From Galaxea fascicularis (Eukaryota > Cnidaria > Anthozoa > Scleractinia > Euphylliidae): a DNA stretch of 64,000 bases. The notes under the pieces are model-generated. The model was not told the origin of the DNA. It did no database searches and worked only from the letters and a program-made list of their open reading frames with translations. Below, piece by piece: positions 45,390 through 56,629 of this stretch (position 1 is its first letter; each line of letters begins with the position of its first letter). The position numbers and the translations under genes are program-made. The DNA lies in contig OX419338.1 in NCBI GenBank assembly GCA_948470475.1, positions 12,680,747-12,744,746 of the forward strand. The letters are read 5' to 3'.

Positions 45390-46676
45390 GACAATGGGCG
45401 ACGTGCGTTCATGATCGCCGCTCCGATGCTATGGAATAGACAACCTTTATTATATCTGTTAGACAGGCAGCTACCATTGACACTTTTAAGACATTAGTAA
45501 AGACTCAGTTGTTTAATAATTAGCATAGTTAATTTATATTTCTGCAATATTTAGTCTGAGGTTTTAGTTACTTTTTTTGCATTTTGTCAAATCGTTGTAA
45601 TCAAAACGTTTTAATTACTATTTATTCGGCGTGAAACTGTTTTTCGCACATGATATTTTATAGAATGTGCGCAATACGAATAATAAATACTATTATTATT
45701 TATAAGGATTTGTCAACATTGTGATCGGTTTACTTTTTTAATCAAGAATTAAATGGCTAAGAAGTTTTCGGTACGTTATTATGACAGTGCAAGGAGATTT
45801 AGTTTTTTAAAAGCTTTCACAGTCGCAGTCGTCATGCATGCATTATTAAATGACAAGAGTTATGTTTGGTTTTATTTTTGCATGGTTCATGACGCACGTG
45901 AAACAGTTGGATGCGGAAGTTGACAGTAATATAAAAATTAACAACTGTTTATTTTCAAAACAACTGACCGGTGTAACTCAGTGCACCCAAGCGAGTTCAT
46001 TGAGGAAACAGGTTTTGACTGAACTGTTGAATTATTCTTTTAGTAGTACATGTTGCGCCATGCTTGGATGACTTGGATATACTATCTCATATTCTTTACG
46101 ATAAATTGTTTGGTCATTAATTTGAACACACAAGGCCTAACTTTAAAAAAACTTATAACTCATGATTTTCCACGTGAAAATCTTACGCTAAATATGTTGA
46201 TAGCAAATCACCACACTGAAGAAGGGTTATATACCCGAAACGTCTGTGTCCTTAAAGGAACAATATATTTATGACTATATCGCTCGGAACACTGAGTCAT
46301 AATCAATGCCGTCGACAACTTCCTTGTCAGAACGACAGTGGCTCCTTGAAGATCGCAGCAGAAGTACCGCAGGGAATAACTGGTGTGCTTGACTAAACTT
46401 TGACTGACTTACCTGTGTGTCGCTGGGAATCAGTTCCAATTTATACCCCTTCAGAACATCATTACGAGCATTGATATCTTCAAAAGCCATTTCAATAGCC
46501 AACGGTATCCCAGCTCCCCACCATGCTCTGTTGCCAGTCATTGGAGCCATAGATCCTATGTACAGTGGCCGAACCAATAGCTCAGTGCTCTGACTTGTGT
46601 TAGCAGATAACGAGGACACGATGCCTTGAACGAAATACACAATAAGAATGACGAGAGCTCCTCGGAAAAGCGCCAT
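30095..46676 (-). CDS. Metabotropic GABA-B-type receptor (class C GPCR), complete, 777 residues predicted
   Basis: Sixteen exons in continuous phase: 46676-46413, 43361-43227, 42481-42311, 40994-40893, 40313-40254, 38387-38196, 37932-37699, 37271-37208, 36509-36426, 36034-35884, 34870-34750, 34275-34168, 33704-33582, 32769-32586, 30994-30840 and 30280-30095. A signal peptide ([18 protein letters not shown]) leads a Venus-flytrap domain of about residues 25-430, with [55 protein letters not shown] and YGTKYVWVI. Seven membrane segments span about 450-715, including [26 protein letters not shown] and [19 protein letters not shown], typical of GABA-B and unlike mGluR. No cysteine-rich linker is present, also as in GABA-B. 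The tail is only about 60 residues with no long coiled coil, unlike mammalian GABBR1/2. The start ATG is in strong context (AAAATGG). Subunit type (1, 2 or orphan-like) cannot be decided. Confidence 0.92.
31494..31885. mobile_element. Harbinger-type MITE with TAA target duplication
   Basis: The ends AGCCCTGGCCAAACGGACTC (31494) and GAGTCCGTTTGGCTAGTGCT (to 31885) are inverted repeats flanked by TAA (31491-31493 and 31886-31888). The interior repeats TCCGTTTGGCC-CACCCAACACA twice and several ACTTGCG words. Non-coding; in the intron between GABA-B exons 32586 and 30994. Confidence 0.72.
31915..32225. repeat. Dispersed repeat, copy 2
   Basis: Shares AAAGTATAGAGGTACAAATG near 31933, CGTCAAAAAGTGGTAAGAAC and GAAATGGAATCTATTTGTTA near 32200 with the copies at 1655-2440 and 33120-33435. 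Confidence 0.5.
33120..33435. repeat. Dispersed repeat, copy 3, with a partial local duplication
   Basis: Shares GACGAGTTTGCAATGAAGG, CGTTAAAACGTGGTAAGAAA, CGCCATCCGTGCGTTAAGAG and AAATGGAATCCATGTG with the other copies. The last block is repeated at 33411 as AATGGAATCTATGTGTTAAG, about 59 bp on. Located just 3' of GABA-B exon 33582-33704 in gene orientation. Confidence 0.5.
35818..35862. repeat. (TATT)n microsatellite
   Basis: Tandem TATT/ATTT units lie just downstream of a GABA-B exon donor. A similar (ATTT)n run occurs at 38158-38182. Confidence 0.85.
36065..36245. repeat. (CTACCA/CCACTA)n imperfect microsatellite
   Basis: A purine-poor tract of CTACCACTACCG-type hexamers lies directly upstream of the acceptor of the GABA-B exon 36034-35884. 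Long Thr/Ala or Val/Gly frames that run through it are low-complexity translation, not genes. Confidence 0.85.
36580..37075. repeat. MITE-like repeat rich in CAACAATGTTG palindromes
   Basis: The words ACAACAATGTTG, CCAACATTGTTGG and CCCAACAATGTTGTGC occur repeatedly in both orientations. GTCCGTTTGCACACC/ATCCGTTTGCACACC occurs near 36689 and 36979. The self-complementary structure suggests a foldback element or two nested copies. It lies in the GABA-B intron between exons 37208 and 36509. Confidence 0.6.
40504..40719. mobile_element. 216-bp foldback MITE with TA target (Tc1/mariner-like)
   Basis: Long inverted arms of about 65 bp share CAGTTGTG, AGTGACCTGG, AGCGAGGCTGGA and ACCTTGTTTTGAT. The element is flanked by TA (40502-40503 and 40720-40721), the Tc1/mariner target. 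Non-coding, in the intron between GABA-B exons 40893 and 40313. Confidence 0.7.
41143..41274. repeat. Minisatellite, three 42-bp units
   Basis: Units starting at about 41150, 41192 and 41234 each read CAATAATGCATGTCCCTAC then TTTT(G/T)TGG, ending in CGCACT(A)GAGA. Identity is high between units 2 and 3. Because 42 is a multiple of 3, the other strand reads as a 14-residue repeat, which is not taken as a protein. Confidence 0.88.
43690..44110. repeat. Dispersed non-coding repeat (ATACCC/CAGACCAAAATGG type)
   Basis: Repeated words CCCGTTTTCAGG, ATCTATACCCGTTTTCAGG, TTTCAGACCAAAATGGCC, AAAATCTATACAC and AAAACCATACCC end in a CCCCCCCGACATAG tract. A related stretch (TCATATAC...AAGGTACCCC) occurs at 62850-62950 in the opposite sense. 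In the intron upstream of GABA-B exon 43361. Confidence 0.5.
44329..44413. repeat. (GAAC/GAAT/GGAC)n microsatellite
   Basis: Tandem 4-bp units GAAC, GAAT and GGAC form two blocks split by a short AAATATATGCGT spacer, immediately before the LINE remnant. Confidence 0.85.
44624..45008 (+). mobile_element. tRNA-derived SINE inserted in the LINE remnant
   Basis: A box TGGCTCAGTTGG (44631-44642) and B box-like GAGTTCAATCC (44674-44684) head a body that ends with an (ATT)n tail at 44969-45006. The head differs from the SINE at 13131, so this is a second family. It interrupts the LINE frame between QQLAKVSIN and KLQRLVNA. Confidence 0.75.
45315..45388. repeat. (TTGA)n microsatellite
   Basis: About 18 TTGA units with one AATTGA interruption, preceded by a duplicated AAAGTAATATAATACCG word (45280 and 45301). 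Confidence 0.9.
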
Positions 46677-49600
46677 TTTGCGAACCACTAGGTAGTGGTT
46701 AGATGTGTCCGACTGACTGGAAATGATGAGTTGCAGAGTTCCGTATCGATGTTACACAGGATGTTATGACTTAGAGTTGCGCCGGTGACTTCTGAAATCT
46801 GTGATTCCTAGATAGGAAAATAATTGAACTGTGGTTATCTGAAACAACCTTAAGATAAGTTATATATTTTATCAACCATTGTAAATTTATGACTTTTAGG
46901 ACAAATTCTATTTTAATTTAATATGTGTAAAGCGCACATGTGGTCATTTCATGAGAAATTGCGCTACATAATTTCTTTTAGTATTATTATTAGTAGTATT
47001 ACGCATACTTCCTTACATACTCGTGGTTCTCACAATGCGTTTCAGGGATCGACTGCACGATTTTAAAGGATACATTCGGTTTCTACAGGGTATTTACCTC
47101 GATTTTAGGCGATAGCTTATTGCGATAAGCACGTCAAATTCACCAACCCAGGGAGATTAAAAATTAACCTTTGTCCGTGTTCCGTCCTGATTAGAGCACT
47201 CCGAAACAAGACATCATGAGTAGTAATGACAAGCGCAAAGGCGCACGAAGACAATATCAGCATGATATGTGTGGTGACAAACTTTCTAATTTCAGCGTGC
47301 TTCGTCTTTTGCATAAGTAAGTAGTAACATCTGACAGTTTTGAAGATAAACTCATCCTGCAGTTTGTCATATTCCACTTTAGCCCTCGGCTAAGTGACTT
47401 TATTAATTTTACTCTATCACATACAAACGTAGGTTTTTGTTAAAACGTATATCGATTAAGGCTGACTTTTCAAAGGGAAAATCATGAGCAAATGGTCGGA
47501 GGACGATGCGTTAAACTAAAAAGAAAAGCATGAAAAACGATAAGTAAAAACATGTCAAAGCTTGAAGTTGAATTCATGATTTATTCTGCTTCCTTTTAGG
47601 TCTTGAGGTCAAACAATACTGGGGAAATTTGCATTTGTTTTAAAAACAATGTTTCCCGTTTGCCGAAATTCATTGGAACAATATGCCACGGCCAATTGTA
47701 GGTATGGGAAATTCGTTAAGACAGTTACTTTGTAAACCCCAGGACTCATTTTTCCAGTAAAAGCACAAGTCATTGTTTGTCTGCTCAAAACTCCAAATAT
47801 TAGTAATCTGTAGCGGAAGAGAGAGAATGGCGACCATTTCACGGTTTCTAATGATTTGAAACAGTTGCATGACTCCTACGGTAAATAAATAAATGAATAA
47901 CTTCAAGAATAACAAAACTAGGATAAGACTGATAGAAAAATAGACCCGAAAAGTCTCCTGCGTTTGAAGATCTTTCCACTCATACAAGTTTATTTAGACC
48001 GTCCTATATATCATGTATACGAGTGAGACCAGTCAGCAAGACTACCTACCTTTCCAGACAGTACAAAAGTCAACTACAAAAATAACGGAAGCGACGATTC
48101 TCTCAGTCGCGTTTCATGTAAGTCTGAACAAACACCATCTCCCGCTGGCCTCATTATACTGGCCGCCAATATTTTTTGCAATATCTCGTCACTTTTTTTA
48201 CACATGAAGAAGACGCGTAGGCAAACGCACCACTGATGAGCACTCTTAAATTAATGAATCAAAAACTGTGTTGACAAAATAATGTTTCGTATGCTGGCAA
48301 AATCCATTATGATGTTATTCCATTTGTGTTACAAGTGCGCACTCCAGGTTTTCAAGCCAATTGCAACTGCGAACCATTTTTTTTATTATTTCTGTTTTTC
48401 AACAAGCAGAGTGAATGTATTAATTAATGTAGGCTTAGGAAGACACCTTCCCAATTATCAACGGAAACCTGTACCCCCAAACCCTCTTGTGTGCAAAATG
48501 GACCCTAAAATGATCACCATGCTTATGCAGATTCCATTATTTCTCGAGGCCTGTTTGATTAGAATTCAGCTTGTTTAAGAGTCTCTAATTAAAGGTGAAC
48601 AAAGAAAGACGTATAATTATGAGACAGGTGCTTTTAGGACCTGCTAAATTGTTGTTTTACGGCAACATCTCTGCTTAAAGACAAAACCATACTCATCTTG
48701 ATAAGGAAAGACATTAAGATAAGCCAGCCTCGTTTCCTTCAGTTAAATCATAACATGTTAATATTAGCATCTATGGCTGAATTTACGCCTTGAGTAATTT
48801 TTACGACGCTCGTTCAAAATATATGAACGTGACATCTTTCTTTATCTTGCAGTGTCTTCCTTATCACACTCAGACACCTTCAAACAAGCGTACCCTCCCT
48901 TCACGGTGCAAAGGGTCAAGAAGGATGAGGTCGCGAGTCTGAGAATACCTGTGGTGTCATTAAGGGGAACACTACCCAGGGGCGGGTCCAGGGGGGGGGG
49001 GTTGATTGAGTGGTAGCCACCTCCCCCCTTCGGAGAAGCCCACCATCAAAATCCAATACGTGAAAAAAAAGGAATACATGTATGGGTCCCAAAAAATATA
49101 GTATAGTTTGATGGCCGACTGTATCAGCCACCCCCATTAAAAAATCCTGGATCTGCGTCTGCTACCTTGGACTCAGCTCAAACTAGTGTAGGTGGAAGTA
49201 CACTGATTTAGAATTTTGTTGAATAAGTAGTACTGCACACACTTCTATGTGTGAGTGTAATGGGATAATTTACTTAATTACTCAAGGTTAAAAATGAGTA
49301 GAAAATTTTTCTTTCGTCATTCACAAATTGGCTGAACTACTTGTTGAACCTTATCTCAGACAGCTCAACTATGCTTCGAATCGATTCCCCCATTATTGCA
49401 AGGAACCGTCTCGTCCAAAAACCAAAGGAGGGGGGGACGTTTCCTTAATTCTGTTCTGTCCCCTGATAGTATCTCACTTAATTGAGACAACGAAAATAGG
49501 TTAGTATCACGAGCCCATCACTAAGAACGTTCCTCTCCCCTGTTACCTTTAGGATAGGGCGTTATGACAGAATAGTTATTTTTAGAAAGTAACAAACCAA

Positions 49601-52249
49601 TACAACAATACAGTACAATACAATACATTTTATTTGCATTCACGTTTGCTTTTTCTACGTTTCTAAACATAACTAGGTCTGTCAAAACGCCCGATCAAGA
49701 CGTTTAATTCAGGGATCGCTCCTAGTGATGGGCTCCTGTTAATATACTATAATTAACAGATTAACAAAAGGTTTCCTTTGTTCTCTACGAATTATCCGCT
49801 ATCTTAGATCTATCGATTATTCCAAGACCTTTGAGCACCTTCCAAACTAGCTCACAAATTGTTAACATTAGTAAAGAAGAGTGCTTCATTACGATGCAAC
49901 AGTGCAGTAAGAAGCTGTTAATGTTACCGAGAATACGTCTGGTACCGAGGTTGAAAACGATCGATGTTCTGACGGATGGTGCTTCCTTATTAATGCAGAG
50001 GTAATTTTGTACGGTTTATAAATAAGTGCTAAAAGCAGATCTTAGAAAAGGCTACTGGAGTTCAAAAGGAAATTTGGGGTTATCAAGGTGACAAATATTT
50101 TAAAACGCTACTGAACAATGTTGATATTTTTTGTTCTATATCTTTTTTACCATATATTGTCTGCTTGGATCAAGGTAACCCTTACCAATACTTGCTTTTC
50201 CCTCATATCTATAAAGTTCAAAACTTGTTTTATTACAAAGCCTTGTTCTTCAGAAAGCCTGCTTTGTCGGGCTATGTTTTTTTTTTTTTTTTCAGGTTTC
50301 TCCACGCAATTCCATAAATTGCGTTCACAATTGCGAGGATCATTCTCCATTCGGTATCTTTCTTTTGTAAATTAATAAATATCTTTAAATGGACAGGCCC
50401 CTTGCGCAGTAATTCAAAGAATAAAAGCCACGGTCCTGAACGATAAGCTTCGGGACGGACGATTAGAAAAGCAATGAGGAAGGTGGAATGGGGGACGGGG
50501 GAAAACCAAGAAAAAGGACAGAAAAAAAATAGTGCAGAGAAGAAGGCAAAGAAAAAGAGAGGGTTTCACTGGGAAAAAAAATTCTTCGCGAGCAATGGGT
50601 GAACAAAAAAAAAAAACTTTCAGCAAGCTGAAAAAGTCCCCACCCCACCCCCTCCCCCATGTCCTTTCCAATGGACCGCACCGTACCTAAAGTACACTGA
50701 GTTTCACAAGGAGTCCGTCTGCACGAGGCAAGTAAGTAAAGCATGATGTCTCCGTATTTAATATTCGAATAAGCGTCCAACTCGAATATTAAGCCCCAGC
50801 CCTGAAAGCGCTCTAATTAAAATTTATAAGTAACTACCCTAAAATAAGCCCCTAGAAGGCCCAAAAAGTTAAGAAACGCCCACTCCTGGCTTTCTCCCAA
50901 CAAGTACATTTCTGCATGCACCACCCAGCGTGAAATAAGAGGAGTGTCACTTCTGTTCCAACGAGCTTTTACATAGCTTGCTCGTGTTAGCTATGGCACT
51001 TTGTTTGGTCTTGTTGAAGGGTTATCTTATGTTACTGTTATCTCTCTTGTGACTTGCAGAGGTGATAGTTAATGATCCAGAACGGCCGATGTGTGATCGA
51101 TCAGTTTCATAAATCCCTTTAACGTTTTCCGGCGTTCCTGAGTGAGCTGAGTCGTTGTGGCGTTGTTGCGAATATAATTATGCGGCACTGAGATACGCCG
51201 TTAGTGTCACTTTTGTAGAAGTATGATGCGTGGCTTCACGGTTTATACGTTAAATCACACGCATTGTTTTTGTGGTTAATTTATTCTAATTATGCGAGGG
51301 ACTTGTTGGTAATGATTAATTAATTTTTACGGCGGTTTCCTAAATTTGAACCGGAAAATTGCCTTGCAAGATCCAATGTTATTAGCATTTCAGGTAAAAG
51401 GAAAACAAAAGGACGGCCGCTCAGGTTGTAGAATCTTCTGCTCTTAATTCCCTATCACCAACACCCCTCTAAGGCCTAGTTACCTATCCTTACAATCGAA
51501 CCATATGCCTGACTGGATGGTTATAATGGTGCTGGTTGATAAATTACATAATTTTTGCTTCGCCAAAATTAGCAATAATAATCGTCTGGAAACGACGTCA
51601 TATCACAAGACTTAAGTAAACTTTGGGCATAAAAAAGATTTCGAGTAACTGATAGTGTCAAGAAGATGCCAGTGCAAGCTGACGGCACTGGTAAGTGCTA
51701 CATAGTTAGTGATTCGAACCTGAAACAGCGCATGATTAGATCCTCAAGTTAAATGTGAATCATTTTGACTTAACACACCATATAAGTAAAAGCAATTTCA
51801 TACACACGTAAAAACTACTAATGATGTGCGCGAGAAACTTACCGATGTAAAGTTTCCCTAAGCATCCAAACCTAAGAGAGATAGCGTGTGTGGTTGTACT
51901 TTGATATGAAACGGACTTTGCACAACAATACACTCTCTTAAAAGGTGACACGTTTTTACTGTGGAGACTAATTAACAGTCAAAGAAGCCGCATATACAAG
52001 TATTTGCACACCAGTTGCCGGTAAAGTTGGTGTTGAATTACATGAAAAATGAAACTTCTATTTGGCTTAATTGACGCTGCACAAAAACGCACCGTAGTAA
52101 CCATAGTAACCATAGTAGGTCATCTTTGTCAGCGCATGCGCGCTAAGATCAATGCTGAGAAAAACAGGAGCTAATAAAAAATATTTTTCCAGGCCAATTT
52201 CACATGACGCATTGCCCTGTAGTATTGACAACTAAAATAGAGTTGATTG
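46677..52249. other. Intergenic spacer upstream of the GABA-B gene
   Basis: It contains the presumed promoter and 5' UTR of the GABA-B gene and the hAT-like MITE at 48977-49161. It also has a possible stray exon near 48853, TACAA-type simple repeats near 49600-49625 and a poly-T run near 50278-50293. The 46-105-residue open frames here have no recognisable domains and biased composition. No confident gene. Confidence 0.5.
48977..49161. mobile_element. hAT-like MITE, 185 bp
   Basis: The left end CAGGGGCGGGTCCAGGGGG and the right end AATCCTGGATCTGCGTCTG form an imperfect inverted repeat of the CAGGGGCGG-TCCAGG type common in hAT MITEs. The expected 8-bp target duplication is not exact (ACACTACC against CTACCTTG), so a border may be off or eroded. 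Confidence 0.5.
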
Positions 52250-52402
52250 TGTAGAATAGTCTTGTTTGTTTCAGCTATGTAACCGCTCCTCCAATAGTTT
52301 GACAGGAAAAAACTATACAGAGACCATGTGCTTTTGTAATTCGAGCATGGATTAAACAAGTTACAGTTTATTTGGTGTGTTCACTGGTGTGGGAATATTA
52401 CA
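52250..52402 (+). repeat. 5' LTR
   Basis: It starts TGTAGAATAG and ends GGAATATTACA. A TATACAG word lies in the middle. At 153 bp it is short for a gypsy LTR. Confidence 0.94.
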
Positions 52403-52421
52403 TTTTGGCGACGAGGACAAT

Positions 52422-55400
52422 ATGGCTTTAATCGGTAAAGTGGAGGAATTCCAGGGAAACGACAATTGGATAGAGTACACAGAACGTCTGGAGCATTATC
52501 TTACGGCAAACGAAATTACCGATGCTGGGAAGAAACGAGCGGTGTTACTCAGCTCGTGTGGAGCGAAAACGTACAAGCTAATCAGGAATTTAGTATCGCC
52601 AGGGAAACCAACCGACAAAACCTTCGCTGAGCTTGTAAACATTGTGAAGAACCATTTAAATCCGCGACCGTCGACTATTGTTTACCGCTTCAAGTTCAAC
52701 AGCCGCTTTCGACAACCAAAGGAAACCATCCAGCAATATGTCGCTGAATTGCGAAGTCTTTCGGAGCATTGCGACTTTCGTGATCAACTAGAAGATATGA
52801 TCCGAGATCGTTTGGTTTGTGGGGTGAATGATGAAAGGATACAACGTCGACTGTTGGCCGAAAGCCGATTGGATTTCAAGAAAGCACTGGAATTAGCTAC
52901 AGCTATGGAAATAGCCGACAAAAACACGCGCGATATACAGCAAGGCAACCCGGTGGAGAAGCCCAAGGAATCACCAGTCAACCGTTTAAACAAGGAAAAG
53001 GGCAAGCAAACAGTCAAAGAATGTTATCGCTGCGGAGGGAAGTTTCATGAAGCCGAAAAATGCAGGTACAAGGATGAAAAGTGTTATCGATGCCAGAAGA
53101 AAGGTCACAAGGCGTCGAAGTGTCGCGTGAAATTGAAACTCAACCAGCGGAACGGAAAAAAACAAGGCAACACACATCACATGGAAGCGACAGCCTTGGA
53201 AGAAAATCGAGAAGAAGAAGATACTGAGGAATACACGTTGTTTCATGTGGCCGCAAAAGATCAAGAGCCATATCGAGTGGAGATTAACTTGAACGGATTT
53301 TCAACGGACATGGAGGTCGATACTGGAGCAGCCGCTACGATTATTAGCGAAGAAACGTTCAAGAAAATCAGTCAAGGAAACTCAGCAAAGACCAAACTAG
53401 AAATGAAACCGACTCAAGTAAAGCTGCGAACATACACTGGTGAATCGGTTAAAGTTCTGGGAACTGTGGACGTTGTTGTTCTTTACGAAGGACAAGAAAA
53501 TATGCTGTCAACATTGGTCGTGGAGGGGTCTGGACCGAATTTGTTAGGAAGGGATTGGTTGAAAGTTGTGAAGCTCAACTGGAAGAAATTGTTCAAAGTG
53601 GAGGCTGATGGAAATCAAGTTGAATCTAAACTCAAGACATTGATCACTCAGTACTCAGAAGTGTTTGAAGAAGGCTTAGGAACTTTCACAGGACCAAAGG
53701 CCAAGATTCATGTGGAAGCAGGTGCAGTGCCAAAATTCTGCAAAGCACGACCAGTGCCATACGCCATGAAGGGGAAGATTGGAGAAGAACTCAAGAGATT
53801 ACAGGAAGAAGGAACAATTGAATCCGTACAATTCTCGGAATGGGCAGCCCCTATTGTGCCAATCCTGAAACCAGACAACTCCATTCGGATCTGTGGTGAT
53901 TATAAGACAACTGTCAATCAAGTTTCAAAGGTGGATAATTACCCCATCCCAAAGGTGGAGGATTTGCTAGCTACCCTAGGTGGTGGAGAGAAATTTACAA
54001 AGCTGGACATGAGTCAAGCCTATCAACAGCTACAGCTGGAAGCTGAGTCTAAACAGTACACCACCATCAACAGACACAAAGGGCTGTTTCAATACAACCG
54101 CCTTCCTTATGGAGTCTCGTCTGCCCCTGGTATCTTCCAACGCAACATGGAAAATCTCCTGCAGAACATTCCGTATGTGATTGTCCGAGTAGACGACATA
54201 TTGGTGTCAGGTGCCAATGACGATGATCATTTGAGAAACCTGGAGGAAGTCTTGAAACGTCTTGCAGAAGCTGGATTGAGATTGAAGAAAGGGAAGTGCG
54301 TATTCATGGAATCTCAAGTAACTTACCTGGGTCACCAAGTGAGCAAGGAGGGTATCCAACCCATGGAGGATAAAGTGGATGCTATCACTAATGCACCACC
54401 TCCAAAGAATGTGTCAGAGCTCAAGTCCTACCTGGGCATGATCAATTATTATCAGAAATTCCTGCCAAATTTGTCAAGTGTGTTGGCCCCACTACACAAA
54501 TTACTTAACAGTAAAAGCATTTGGCATTGGGGAAAAGAACAGCAGCAAGCCTTTGAACAGTCTAAGTCATTTCTCAAGTCTTCAAAGCTATTGGTCCACT
54601 ATGATGACAAAAAGGAACTGACTTTGGCATGCGATGCTTCCCAATATGGTTTGGGAGCGGTTCTTTCACACAAGATGGAAGATGGTTCAGAGCATCCAAT
54701 TTCATTTGCTTCTAGAACCTTAACAAACGCAGAGAGGAATTACTCTAATCTGGAGAGAGAGGCGCTTGCAGTTATCTTTGGCGTTAAGAAGTTTCATCAA
54801 TACTTGTATGGTAGACAGTTTGCATTAGAGACTGACCACAAGCCTCTCGAGTCTTTGTTTAATGAGAAGAAGGCTATACCCGCCATGGCAGCTGCTCGAA
54901 TCCAACGTTGGGCATTGACACTAGCTGCATACAATTACACCATCAAGTACAAACCGGGTAAGGAGCACTGCAATGCCCACGCCCTCAGTAGACTGCCATT
55001 ACCAGTGACGCCCCGGATGACGCCAGTACCAGCAGAAACTGTGTGGACAATGGAGCTTCTTAATTCTACACCAGTGGATGTCAAAGAGATCCAAGCGGGA
55101 ACCAGATCTGATTCCACACTTTCTCAAGTAATGAAGTTTGTACAGTATGGATGGCGTTCCAGTAACACAGATGAAGCACTCAAACCATACTTCAGCAGGA
55201 AACAAGAATTAAGTCTTCAAGATGGGTGTCTTCTATGGGGAAATCGTGTGGTAGTACCCCCAAAAGCAAGAGAAAGAGTGATAGAAGAGTTGCATGAGAC
55301 ACACCCTGGTATATGCCGTATGAAGTCGTTGGCTAGAAGTTACGTATGGTGGCCAAGGATGGACTCCGAATTGGAAATGAAAGTGCGAAACTGTGAGATC

Positions 55401-56387
55401 TGTCAAGTAAACAGGAAGTTGCCACCTGAAGCCCCCTTGCATCCCTGGGAGTGGCCGCATAAGCCTTGGGTTCGCTTACACCTAGACTATGCCGGTCCAT
55501 TTCTTGGAAAAATGTTCCTCATAGTAGTAGATGCACACTCAAAGTAGATAGAAGCATTTCCAATGAACACTTCCACATCCAGCGCTACCATTGAGAAGTT
55601 AAGAATTGCCTTTTCAACCCATGGACTTCCAGAAATGGTGGTTACAGACAATGGCAGCAACTTTGTGAGCGAAGAGTTTGAAGATTTCCTGAAACAAAAC
55701 GGCATCCGTCACGTCAGAACTGCACCCTATCATCCCTCATCAAATGGGCTTGCAGAAAGAGCTGTCCAAACCTTCAAGGAGGGAATGAAGAAGTTGAAGG
55801 ATGGAAGTTTGGAAACCAGAGTATCACGCCTTTTAAGCCGGTACCGAATCACTCCTCAGACTACAACTGGAGTCTCACCTGCTGAACTACTGCTAGGCAG
55901 AAAACCGAAATCAAGATTGGATCTTATTTACCCAGAGATTGGTCGCAAAGTACGTGGTAGTCAAATGAAGCAGAAGCAGAGGCATGATTTACATGTTAAA
56001 GAGCGTTCTGTGATGGAAGGAGACCAAGTCTATGCCAGGAACTTTGGTCAAGGTTCAAAGTGGGTACCTGGAGTTGTAAGACAGTCAAATGGTCCTACAA
56101 CGCATGAAGTTGAAATTAAAGATGGGAGAACATGGAGACGCCATCAGGATCACTTGATTCAGAGATCTTGTGATCATCCGTCAGTTATCCCTTCGGAAGT
56201 CCCTGAAATAATTGTATCAGAATTAGAAGAGGCAAAGTCTTCTGTCCAGCCTGTGGAGGACCACACTGTGAGTCCAGAGGTGCCTGTTACTACTGAACCT
56301 GCCGATGTCCAAGGGAACAGTGAGAGACGTTATCCAATGAGGAACCGCCATCCTCCTGGATATCTGAGAGACTATGTTTCTAAGTGA
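52422..56387 (+). pseudogene. Gag-Pol polyprotein of the Ty3/gypsy element, one in-frame stop
   Basis: A single frame runs from ATG 52422 to TGA 56385-56387, interrupted only by TAG at 55545-55547. Gag ends with two CCHC zinc knuckles (53022-53063 CYRCGGKFHEAEKC and 53082-53123 CYRCQKKGHKASKC). The aspartic protease has DTGA at 53319-53330. The reverse transcriptase has the catalytic VDD at 54189-54197. RNase H carries ACDASQYGLGAVL and ETDHKPL. Integrase has the zinc-binding H-H-C-C region (C-x2-C as CEIC) and the first core Asp. The stop falls right after DAHSK, and the second Asp (TDNGSNF) and Glu (LAERAVQTF) lie beyond it. Gag and Pol are fused with no frameshift, and no chromodomain or envelope gene was seen. 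It resembles K02A2.6-like cnidarian proteins. Product truncated in integrase. Confidence 0.92.
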
Positions 56388-56476
56388 CTTTTTTTGTTTA
56401 GTTGCTAAGATAAGGTCAAAAGACTTTAAAGGGCTTGATTTTGTTTGTTATTCAAGTTTTCAACTAAGTGGGGGAG

Positions 56477-56629
56477 TGTAGAATAGTCTTGTTTGTTTCA
56501 GCTATGTAACCGCTCCTCCAATAGTTTGACAGGAAAAAACGATACAGAGACCATGTGCTTTTGTAATTCGAGCATGGATTAAACAAGTTACAGTTTATTC
56601 GGTGTGTTCACTGGTGTGGGAATATTACA
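56477..56629 (+). repeat. 3' LTR
   Basis: Same length and ends as the 5' LTR. It differs at two positions (AAACGATACAG against AAACTATACAG, and TTTATTCGGTG against TTTATTTGGTG). Confidence 0.94.

Larger units (their letters stand above)
44410..45640 (+). pseudogene. LINE (CR1/L2-like) reverse-transcriptase remnant split by a SINE
   Basis: Before the SINE the frame reads [17 protein letters not shown] and [17 protein letters not shown]. This is the catalytic YADD region of a LINE reverse transcriptase with one Asp replaced by Val, so it is inactive. After the SINE it resumes with [30 protein letters not shown], then a frameshift to [17 protein letters not shown]. Further frames near 45405-45525 fit the usual terminal APMLWN and [12 protein letters not shown] words. 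A (TTGA)n array at 45315-45388 interrupts it. It lies in the large first intron of the GABA-B gene, antisense to it. Confidence 0.72.
52250..56629 (+). mobile_element. Complete Ty3/gypsy LTR retrotransposon, 4380 bp
   Basis: Two 153-bp LTRs (52250-52402 and 56477-56629) start TG and end CA. They differ at only two positions and are flanked by an exact 5-bp target duplication GATTG (52245-52249 and 56630-56634). A purine tract GTGGGGGAG (56468-56476) precedes the 3' LTR. TGGCGACGAGG from 52405 is a candidate primer-binding site. Domain order gag, protease, reverse transcriptase, RNase H, integrase is the Ty3/gypsy order. Near-identical LTRs mean a recent insertion. It is intergenic. Confidence 0.95.

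Noticed and set aside
46674..46688. Earlier start at 46688 for the GABA-B receptor
   Set aside because: That codon is GTG. The first ATG is at 46676, in strong context and directly before the signal peptide.
47609..47987. Hydrophobic minus-strand frames of 77-105 codons
   Set aside because: No family motif, no splice context and no start context. Composition fits chance open frames in AT-rich DNA.
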